Assembly: GCF_036370855.1 (NCBI RefSeq)
Contig: NC_088100.1
Span: 105,028,887-105,092,886, forward strand
Direction of reading: 5' to 3'
Origin: Dromaius novaehollandiae
Taxonomy: Eukaryota; Chordata; Aves; Casuariiformes; Dromaiidae
Length of the DNA stretch: 64,000 nucleotides
Positions 50,871-61,283 of the stretch are shown in pieces. The stretch's first letter is position 1. Each line of letters begins with the position of its first letter. The notes under the pieces are model-generated. The model saw only the letters and a list, made by a program, of their open reading frames with translations, was not told where the DNA came from and ran no database searches. The translations under genes were made by a program, and so were the position numbers.

Positions 50871-53800
50871 ATGGCATTATTAGAGCATATCTTTAAAAGT
50901 TCCATTTAATACAACTCTTGCTTTGCATCTTCATTTTTTGTTTTGGAATAAAGCTCCTGTTCTCCAACAGAATAATGACCGTGAAGCTAGATAGCGAAGA
51001 AACCACTTCTATCGTTGTTTCCCACTCCTGTATTAAGCAGTATCATGCACTGAATCACTGCTTTGATAGGGCCTCATGTTTTACCCTGTTGATGATAACA
51101 GAATTATAGAAGCCAAATTTTGTAACTTTGGCTTCAAATATCTAAATTACATTCTAAGAGTTAAGATATATCTAGAGTTTCATTTCTTAATAATTTGTGT
51201 ATAACTATTTCCTCGGATAATTTGGGCGGGCTCTCTTTTTGAAGTATAAACATATAAAAACAAAACATAAACCAGTAAGTAACAGGTTAACCAAAATGCT
51301 CCAGCTTCTATTCTCAAAACAAATGTGCAAATTGAAAAGAAAAAAAAAGTTACAGCTCTTGCTCTAAAACAGACACTTAATTATATACAAGTTTGGATCA
51401 TTTAACACGTTTTATTGATTCTGATGACAGTTTATCTGTTAATTACACATAATGGAGTCCTATGGGAATTTTACATGTTTAATAATTCTGAGTCTTAGCG
51501 AATAGATGCTCTAAGAAGCATGCAGTTAGACATACGCTGCAGGGGCATGTGATACTGCACATCAAGGTGCACTGTGCTGAAAGCGGAGAAACTCAAAAAT
51601 ATATCCTTCAGGGAGAAAGAAGACTACAGCTTTTAAAAAAGGCAGATAGGGAAACGTTACCTGTAGCAAAATTTAGCTCCAATTAATGTGAATCCATTCC
51701 CCAAATCCAGACATTTTTTATTTTTCTAGTTTTTTTCTAGTAGTGACATTTCTACTAAATAATTCTTCATCAATAAGAGCAAACCCCTGAAATCTGTATC
51801 CTACAGACAGAATGTAATCAGTGCAGACGTGTTAACATGCACACAAATGTAGCTGATGTCTTAAGCATAGTGTCCAAGCACTGGGCTTCACTTGGAATGC
51901 AAACTCCAAATAAATGGTCTTAATTACTCTCTGATTGTTTACCAAGTCCTTGGATATTCACAAGTATGTTACAGAATATAGACATGCTGTGCTACTCCAT
52001 ATAATTTTCCATAAACCACGCACAGTTTGTGCAGAAACTACACACCTTTGTGTTCCCTCCCCACTCCCTCCCGGAGGCAGGGCCATCTTTAGAGTGCTGT
52101 AGAAGCCAGACAGGAGCATTTCAGTGGCAACAAAATTCTTAGCTGGTCAAGAGTGTTCCCAAGCCATTTTTTTACAACATACTGCATTAAGAGACAGGTC
52201 TTTCTGGAGACACTGACTGTAAATGTTTAGTTTTACCCTTTATAGAATTGGTCTGATTCTTCCTAGATGGCTAAGTACTTGCAACTGCTACCAAGTTTGA
52301 GTTTGCAAATGTACAGGTGGAGTCTGGACTAATGCACTTTTCTCGCAGAGATGGAACTCCACTGGGACCTTTAGCTCTGCAGGCTGGATGGGAATGTGGC
52401 CCAAGACTTCAGAAATAGATGTGCTTCCTACGTTTCTTACACAGAAACTGAGTGAGGAGAGAAAAGAGGAAGAGAACACACCCTGAAAAACTAAGAGTAG
52501 AAGGTGAATCAAAATCTGTCCTAAGACATAGCTGTTACACTTCAGGCTCTAAAACTCTTCCACTGTTTGGACAACATCTTAAAAACAAGGGATCTTACCC
52601 TCTCCTTCCAGGAGGAACTGCGCAGCATCCCAGTGGTAAAACCAGCAACTGCTTAGATGGAAATGTAGTAGTAGTAAAGCATTTAATATATTAGTTGCTG
52701 TCTTTGCAATCAACTTAGCAGCTGGGAAGAATGTGACCAGCCAGCTCTCCACAGGCCAAATGCAAGTACTCTATGGACAAACGGTGCATGGACCAGAGTT
52801 TCAAAACCTTCGCCTTAGGAAATAGATTTTAGAATGTCACAGGAAATGAGGTAAGAAAAAATAGCAGAGAGACAGACACTCACAACCAGTGATTAAGATT
52901 TCAAACTATTCTTTTAAGATTGGGATTTAGCTTGAAAGATTTAAAAATGATTTAATCAAATTACTATGATAATTTAACTTTCCATTTACAGAAAAGATTC
53001 AAACTCATTTCAGCTTTACCCATTCTAGGGTCTGCTAATGTTTAAATGCAAACTCACTAAATCTGTGCTATTTAATTAGACCATGATTCAGCTGGCAGAC
53101 TGCTCAGGAAAATATTAATCTCTACAAAGATCCTTCTTCAAGTTTTAGCCTTGCAGTTTGGACTTTCACTTTATTCCTGATATTAAACGGATGTAGATCT
53201 TAATCCCTCAGGCATTTGCCTTTGAAAACAAGGAAAATGGTTGAAAACGCTGAACTAGCCAAGGGGAAAAGAAGAGAAAAAACTAAAAGAAAAGAGAAAT
53301 ATTTTCAGTAACTACAGACTGGCAGATGTAGAAGTGAATTCAGAGCAGGTTAACTTATTGCTGATAAGCCCAATCCACACTAGTAAGAGATGGCAATGTC
53401 AAAAAGAACCACTATAATTTAAAGGAACACCAAGTCTGTGTGACAATTCAGCAGCAAAGAAATAATTCCACAGACAATATGAAATTGAATCGCAAGTTAA
53501 GTTCAAAGATTTTGAATGTTCTTCCTATACTAGGAAAAATCTAAAAATGAGGGTTTTTTTAATGTCTTTGTAGACAATTCAGATAATTAAAATTACAATA
53601 CACACAAGTAATATCCCGAGGAAATCTACACCCAGATGGAAGCCCTCAGGCATTTTAAAACCATTGCCTATATTAAGGATGAACTTAAATAGGGTCGTTT
53701 GAAAATGTCATTTGAAAACAAGCAAGATTTGATACTAAATGGCCTGCAAAAAAGGCGCCCAGGTGGGTGAAAGCAAAGAGCTCAACAGACAAACACAGAA

Positions 53801-55694
53801 CTAGTAGGTACAATGCCCTGCTGAAAGCACGGGAGCTCAATGCAGAAGTGGGAAAAGTAGCTGATCAGTGTTGCAATGGCAGAAGGTGAGATCAACAAAT
53901 GAGGACATAAACTCACTGATCTCCACTTTGAGAATCTCCTCTTATTTGTTTCACCATCACAGCATGGGACAGTAGAATTGGGCCTCTTTGGGCCAGCTCC
54001 ATAGAAAGTTGACTGATTGTATCATTGTGCAGAAATGAGAGAAAACTAGACTTCTCATCTGAGAGGAAAAACCACAAGGTCCAGATGCAAAATCCGATTA
54101 CAACATGCCTTGTTTAAAATTCAAGGTTTATCTCAAATATAGAAAAGAAACATCTGGCCACCCAGGAGTAATTTGGAGCATACCACAAAGGGCGAAAACT
54201 AGCTGAAGTTTGGAAAGCGCCTGAAACGAGGGCAAGGTGATCTCTCCAAATACTGCTCTGAGGAAAGTTGAAGGCTGGTATGTTTGTACTGCTTGGGTAC
54301 ATAATATCACTAAAAGAAAGCAGAGGAAACCCAGGGGTCTCAAATGAAGTATTTTTCATGTCAGGAAATTCAGGCAGCGTAAAGCAAGAAATTATTATAG
54401 TGAATCAAGCAGCGGGGAGTATGCAGCAGTGAGCCCGCACATTAAGATGCTGATAAAGCACATCAGAGAGGCAAATATCAACAAGTAGGGTGAGGTACTT
54501 GAACGACAGCAATCACTGTGACATTTGTGATTCTGTACAGCTGAGTAGTTCACAAATTAAAAATGGATAAATCAGTTTAGTAAGTTATAATCCTATATAT
54601 CCTTGAAAAACTGGATGAGATGAAGAATAAGAACAGCAAACAAATGGGTTTTGCTTTACCTAAAGGCAACAGAATCCTAATCTCAAATAATTACGTCTCA
54701 AATAAGAGGAATTCATTATCTAGTTGGTGTTGACAAGCCAAAAAGCATAAAAATCACGACAGTGTTTATTCATTGGTAAACTGTTCTCAGAATTACAGAA
54801 TTCCTCCCTGTTTTGCCTGAAATATATAACAAATTTACATTGGGAAACTTGCACTTTTGCAAAGTGCTTGCCCATATTGTGTTTATATCTCATTTTAATA
54901 AAAATTTATATCTAATTTTTATGAAAAACACAACACAGTGACAACATTTTGGAAAATATATTGCTTAAGATAGAAGCAAAGGATGGAAATCCTCTATAAC
55001 AAATCAAACTAAGTTCTTGGTTCCTCTGCCCAGTAATGCCCATCCTTTTCCAGTCTAGAGTTGTAATTGCCTCAGATATTTACTTTGGTCATCCCTATTT
55101 AAGATCAACAGCTATATGTAATTTTGATAATCTATTTGTGTATCTTTCCTGAACAGAACTATTTGCTGGAGTCTGCATGGTTGGGCTGGAGACAAGGGCA
55201 CAGACAAACAGAATATTTTCTTGTGAAAAAGAGCATGGCAAAAACAGTTTGAAATCTGGATTATTTCACTGGAAATGGACAGTTCAATCATAATATATGT
55301 AGAAAACTAAGGACAAATAAATTAAGAATTCCTTGTCCTTAGTGGTTATGGGCAGTGGCACCTAAAAATGTAAAACAGAGGCTCGTAAAACTGATACAAG
55401 GGCTTAGGCTGGATTACAGTGGTTCAGCCAACTTTTAAGGAGAGACATGAAAACTGAAGCCTCAAAACAGTATCTAAAACATGGCAGGACTAAGATGCAG
55501 TAAGAAAAGAAATAAATTCACAGAACACACCTGTTTATTTCAGGAGGTGATTGGATTAACAGTGTTCTGAAAACACAGTGTATATATAGACATAAGGTAA
55601 GTTAAAACACAGTAAACCACCTTTTCTTCTTCCTGAAATGGCTTACTTTCCACTAGGATGAGTGCAATGAATAAAGAAATATTCCAGCAATGCA

Positions 55695-55723
55695 GAACAA
55701 ATTGCATAATATGCAATTTGTTC
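55695..55723. repeat. 29-bp near-perfect palindrome
   Basis: Arms GAACAAATTGCATA (55695-55708) and TATGCAATTTGTTC (55710-55723) are exactly complementary around a single A. The core TTGCATAATATGCAA resembles a dimeric POU or C/EBP-type site. It lies in the ESRRG last intron. Confidence 0.92.
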
Positions 55724-57436
55724 AAATGCCTACTGAGTAAGGCTACTAAAACCCTGGAAAGGGGAAATTGCATGATAGAGATAAGATACCAAATAAAAGA
55801 AAATGTTGAATGAATGTTTCAAAGTCCTTTTTAGACACTACAAGATTGAAATAATTGCTGTAATAACCAGTGAGGGCCACTGTTTTACTGCTGTGGAAAA
55901 GCAGGGTGAATAACAGCTAATACTAGCAATTGTATTGGTGACACAGCAATGCATACACTTGCTTTCCTATCCAGTGATGTGGATTTGCTTCACAGCAAAT
56001 TCACCAGTCAGCACAGAGCAGGCCCTTGGCAGGAGCAGTAGAGCCCTTCGGTTGCGGGGCTGCCTGGGGAGCAAGGAACCTGGGCTCCTCTCCTCCAGGC
56101 TCCACAGGCTTGGCCTCGCCGCTTCGCTTTTGCGAGCCTCCAGCTACTAACACATAAAATGGGGGTAACACCTACCTATCTCATACTAAGTGAGGAATAT
56201 CTCAAAGTTATTTGGTCACTAGACCAACCAATAGAGCAAAAATACTTAAACCTAGCAAATGGTAGCAGAGATATTTATCTTCTCTAAGAACTGTGGTGCC
56301 ATCTATTTGATTACATGAAAACAGAATCTGAGGAAGAAACTGTGTTCGTGCAACAGGAAACTGTTTATACCAGCAATTTCCTCCTTCTTTCATTTCTTTC
56401 TATGCCATAACACTTTTTATTATAGAGGATGATATGAATAGAGTTAACACACCTTGCTATTTATATTCAGCAAAATAAACACTAGTAACATACCAATGAC
56501 ACACCCACACGTGTATGTATATCAAGCTATTTATATACATACCTATTTATGACAGATATGTTTTAATCATGAATTCTGATACTGACAAGCTACAGAAGGA
56601 TGACTAAATAAAATGAAAAAATTGGCATTATCAGAAACTAAATATAACCTTTTGCAATATATGATAAACCACTGTCTATACAGGGAATAAAGCTGATAAA
56701 TGTCTTGTGGAATAAGCAACCTACAGCAATCTACCAATTAATTCCTACTATGAAAATACTATTTAACAATAATACCCTAGTGCTCTGAGTACATTTTTTT
56801 GGTGGCTGGAAAGCTATTAAAGTTGTAGGTAAGAACTACATTTTTTAGAAGGATAGACGATTGTGAAACTTCACTGGCATCAGTGTTGATCTGCGTTTCA
56901 TTATGTTACGAAGCACAGGGTGCTCCTTCATGCTCACTCCTTTGGTACTGAAAGTGCCTTTTTTAAAGAGATAATTAATAAGAGAAACCAGAAATCATGA
57001 TGGGGAACAGAGGTCCTTTTCTGCTTCAAGTAGTGTGGGCTAGGCAGTCAGCATTAAGGCTTAACATTAAATTTTAAACAGTGCATACGGTTATGCTTTT
57101 AAGTGCTTAGCATCCACATTTGGGCCAAATTTTTCAAGATCCCAGCAGCCTATTAGGCAGAGACAAACAGATCAGATTTTCAAATGTGCTAATGTATTTT
57201 GACACTCCTGTTTTTCATTTTAGTTCTTAGATGGGAACTGAGCTTTTCTTAAAAATCTGGTCTCAGTTATGACTTCTGAGCTCTTTTGCAACATTTGGCC
57301 TGAAGGCACAATGTAGTCCTTACTGATTAGGCAATTTCAAAAACTGCTCACCTGCATCTCCCTGCTTAGTATTACCTAATCAATACATGAGACCATTTTC
57401 TAATGCGAAAGAGATGAGCAGGTCATTTTTTATGTG

Positions 57437-57475
57437 TAGGAGTGTGTGTGTGTGAATGTGCGCACGTGTGTACAC
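57437..57475. repeat. GT-rich simple repeat
   Basis: gagtgtgtgtgtgtgaatgtgcgcacgtgtgt-type imperfect (GT)n with an internal gtgcgcac palindrome. Confidence 0.85.
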
Positions 57476-59789
57476 TTGCACATATTGTGTAAATATTTCA
57501 CCTTCCCATCCACACGAGGAAGTAATTGGTACATGCATGTTTTGGAAACCGTTCAGAGTTGATTTTCTGCGTGGGTAAACAAAGTGCTCATTGGTGCCAG
57601 ATTGCTTCATTTGGGCAGTGCAAGGTGGAACACAGGGCATCCGCATCCAGCAGCTTCAAGGTACTCGTTTGCTTTTGTGCATAGAAGCAAAAGAAAGAAG
57701 GAAGGAACTAGTAACATGGACAGGACAAGGACTAGACTGTGGCAGGAGGGACTTCTCTGGTGTTCAAGCATAAAGAGTGTATTAATTACTACTGAATCAA
57801 TTCAGATGTTTAAAACTGACCAGATAAATCCCTTATTAAGCACTAGAAATTAAACGTAACTGTTGAAATCATGTCTGTATAATCTTTGAAGTACACAGGA
57901 CTGAAATGTGTATACAACATTTGTCCTCTCATGTATGTATTTAAACTTTCCAGACTGTGTATGCACACCGTTTGAAATCATTTGACTATAAATAAGGCTG
58001 ATACTTTTTGCATTTCTGAAGATTTCTAGATGCAGAGAGGCACTGGTAAACATTGAGAAGGGAACATTTGATAACAGCTGCCTGAGAATTTCCTTGAAAA
58101 ATGGCACCTCCTCCCCCCTTTTTGGAAACCAAATGGCAGAATTATCTCAGCTTTTGTACTAGTGGACCCTGTTAGCTGAAAGAAAAGTTAATAGTTAGGG
58201 TATTTTAATGTTCATGATACTGAAATGTGTTGGCCAAAACAAAGCTTGTGCTATTTATTTAAACAAAATAAAACCAATATTAAGACAACTCACAATTTCT
58301 TTTTCTGGTCCCATGTACTAGCAAATGCTCCTATATACCAGCAGAAAATAACAGGACAGTGTATCATAAATCACTAACAGAAGTACAATGCCATAAGACC
58401 ACTTTCATCTACTATTTACACTAGAGTTAGCCTGGGAATCTTATTAGACAGAATGGATATGGCAGAAATGTCTGAAATGTGCAAGAATTATTGATTTACT
58501 TTAAACCGGAAAAATAAACAGTGGAATAGCATTAGAAGTTTTTGAAGAAAGTGGAGGTAGCAACAAAATATATTTAAGCATGAATTGTTAACTTATTATT
58601 TTTATAATGGCGTTTTACTTCATTTTTCCACTATAGCTGCATTTACATTAATCAAGTTCATAGTTATGTAAAAATAAATTATCTTCTGGTTTTGTCTATG
58701 AAAAGAGCTGTACTGTAGTTTTAGCAGCATTTGTAAATTGAAACACTAGGGGTCTGATATGCTATAATGGCCTGTAATTCTGCAGGTGCTATTTTACACC
58801 TACATGTTAGTGTAGTTACTGGTAGAGGTTTGATATCTGCTGCATGTACAATCTGAAACTGAAATGTTTAATGTCAGCAGTCAAAACATACTGTTGAAAA
58901 AGAAGTCAAATAGGTGTTAAACAGCTGGTCTGCTTTTTTAACTCTTCCTTGCAATACTTTCATTTTAAAACAGCAGTTTTATTTCTATTCAGATGAGAGA
59001 AGGAAATATTTTCACTTAGATGTGCCCTGATTTTTAGCATGCTGAATTATATTTATCTATCTCTGACATTATCCTGGTTGTAATTCCCAGTGAAGTTAAT
59101 GAAGCTATAGATGATTTTGACATACTCTATGTAGAATGTATGATGAAACTTTTTTGGCAGCAGTATCTTTTATTATCGCTTAGATACTGCACATCTGGGG
59201 AAAAAAAAAGTGTTAGTATTATCTAACACTTTGACCTTACATTCTAGCCCCGTATCCTTTTCATTGAATAAGCTGTAGAAATATTTCTAATTCAAAGTCC
59301 TTCAAGTATAGAATTAAACAAATACAAGAACTTTTCAATTTAGACTCCTACTTCCAAGTAACCTTCTTGTTCTACTCACTGAACATGAACAATCTTGAGA
59401 AAAACCCTCTTGTGGCTGCAAAGTGCTCTGAAGAGTGTATTTAGATTGGTCAAAAATAAATAATCCTTCCCCAAAAAACCTGATTTTGATCTTTGAGGGG
59501 CATTTCAGCATTTTCTTTTAATTCTGTAAATAAAACAATATTCTAAAACTAAGGATAGAGTTAGTGAGGTGGAGAGTATTTTACAAAGAAACTAATAGCA
59601 TTTTGGCTTTGCAAGTTTTTGAATTATTTTTCCAATTAAAAATGCAGAGTGCTAAATCACATTACAAAGACAAATAGGAAAGTACAACTTCATTGTTGAA
59701 AACAATTTCCCTCCTATCAATCTGGGATTCATGCATCAATATTGTAGATGAACTGTTAATTACAAAATCAATTAAAAAATTATTTCTAA

Positions 59790-60400
59790 AAACAGTCACG
59801 CGTCCTAGCTCTCAGGGGGGCAATTTGGGCAGAAGGTCTCATCTCACTAGGACCGCGCCAAATCACAAGTCGTCATCCACAAGTAAGCAAAAGCAATCTG
59901 GTTTTTCATTTTTCAGCGCGGCTGAGCCCAGCCTGAGATTGATCGTCACATATGGCCCCAGAAAACAAACTGTCAATACCTTGAATGCTGCAGAATTTGA
60001 ACAAATAGCCGTCCGCCCATTCAAGCCACTCATTGCATCCCATTTAACAGATTTTATTGACAGTTTCCTTCTTGTAATTAAAGGGAAAACTACTGGCCAG
60101 CAACCAAGATAAAGTTCAAAGATAGGGTCAAAACAAAAGCAGATGGAGGGGCACGGTGTGACTGTCAATGGAACATAGCATCAGAGCATGTTATTGACAC
60201 ACAGGTATCTAATGATCGGCACGTCATTAAAGAGGGATCTATCGTGAACTTTATGCAAATGCTAAAAGGGACTTAAGACCACAATAAAGCATTAAGGAGA
60301 CACAAAAGGAAAAACAACAAAGCGCAAACGATTTTTACTTATCAGACACTATTCACTGCTTCAGCACTTTTAAATTCAAATGCAGAAAAAAAAATTCTTT
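59790..60400. promoter_or_regulatory. Probable conserved enhancer-like block in ESRRG intron
   Basis: Unique, balanced-composition sequence dense in developmental transcription factor motifs. TTTTATTGACAG at 60052-60063 joins a HOX-like T-rich core with a TGACAG MEIS/TGIF site, a TAATTA homeodomain core follows near 60076, and an exact octamer ATGCAAAT lies at 60253-60260. The texture differs from the surrounding low-complexity intron and resembles vertebrate conserved non-coding elements. The long open frame on the plus strand (from 59693) starts from a non-ATG codon and has no family resemblance. Enhancer function is inferred. Confidence 0.4.
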
Positions 60401-60439
60401 CTGAGATTTTTAACCCCTTCTGCACAGGTAATAATTTTT

Positions 60440-60499
60440 GAAGTATTACCATAAAAGCAGAGGATCATAAAAGCAGAAGTATTACCATAAGAGCAGAGG
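60440..60499. repeat. 36-bp tandem duplication
   Basis: gaagtattaccataaaagca begins at 60440 and recurs as gaagtattaccataagagca at 60476. The insert between them also repeats the ataaaagcaga motif. Confidence 0.9.
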
Positions 60500-60987
60500 T
60501 AAGGTGCGGTCCCTGTGAGATTAAGTAAGAATTTCCTCCCTCTGCCCATATCCTAAATTCACCCCAACAAATAAATCAGTAGCTGTATTTAAAGAGAACA
60601 TATACAGCATACACTTGTGCAGCCATCCTTTCTGTTCATTTTAACTGCAATGATTAGACTTGTCTGGATTACGGAATGGATTTAGGAGAACAACATCTAT
60701 ATTCATTTGAAAGGATCTCTGCCTGTAAAATACTCTCCAAATCATTCACTGCATTATTCTGTACTCCCTTAGGAACATATTCCACAATTACTTAGAACCG
60801 GAAAGCTCTTCTTCAGTTTGAACCGCTTAGTTTGTTGCCTTTTAGACTAAGAGGCACTGTAACCTAAGGCATGATTAGCAATTTCTTACTCTAAAGCCAT
60901 GTTTAAAACAAACATGCAGAAGGTATTAGGGAGAGAAAAAAAAGTGACGTATGAAAAATGTAGCAACCATCGTGCCACTCTGCCAAC

Positions 60988-61257
60988 CTGAATTAGCAAG
61001 TGCTATAGCTTTGAGGGTGACAAACTCTTCTTTCTCCAGCTTCATGCTCTTGTATTTCTTTACCAGCTGCAGTATGGCATTGTTGAGGTCAAGAAGGCCT
61101 GCTAATTTGGACTGGTCTTCATCCATAATATAATCTTCAGCATATACAAGCTCATCCTCGAAAGAAAGTGACCGGTATACAACACCCAGAATCAAAATCT
61201 CCATCCAAGCACTCTGCAGAAGGCTCATCTGGTCAGCTAGAGACAAAGTGGAGAATC
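60988..61257 (-). CDS. ESRRG: ESRRG penultimate coding exon: ERR-gamma ligand-binding domain
   Basis: Internal coding exon of 270 bp encoding the core of the ERR-gamma ligand-binding domain. The minus strand shows a T17 polypyrimidine tract and cctgtacag acceptor. Two bases (GA) complete a Gly codon, 89 codons follow, and one base (G) of an Asp codon is completed in the exon at 49479. The peptide runs [20 protein letters not shown]..., ...[20 protein letters not shown]..., ...[21 protein letters not shown] and corresponds to human residues 289-377. Pocket residues Arg316, Tyr326 and Asn346 fall exactly at the expected positions. Compared with the human sequence I recall, one conservative change is seen: Glu for Asp at 328. 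The donor TCAG|gttggc is a valid but weaker GT donor. No earlier ESRRG exon is visible up to 64000. Confidence 0.97.
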
Positions 61258-61266
61258 CTGTACAGG

Positions 61267-61283
61267 AAAAAAAAAAAAAAAAA
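61267..61283. repeat. A17 / T17 run serving as polypyrimidine tract
   Basis: An A homopolymer on plus; on the minus strand it is the T-rich tract just upstream of the ESRRG exon acceptor (61258). Length variation here could modulate splicing. Confidence 0.9.

Larger units (their letters stand above)
49480..60987. other. ESRRG: ESRRG last intron (11.5 kb)
   Basis: Bounded by donor TCAG|gttggc (60987-60982 on the minus strand) and the acceptor at 49480. The intron is AT-rich. It contains a 24-bp tandem duplication at 50827-50870, a near-perfect 29-bp palindrome at 55695-55723, a GT-rich stretch at 57437-57475, a 36-bp duplication at 60440-60499, and a CNE-like block at about 59790-60400. No internal gene was recognised on either strand. 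Confidence 0.85.

Noticed and set aside
59693..60112. 139-codon plus-strand ORF
   Set aside because: Begins at a TTG, is antisense within an ESRRG intron, has no splice context or family resemblance, and is better explained as CNE-like sequence lacking stops.
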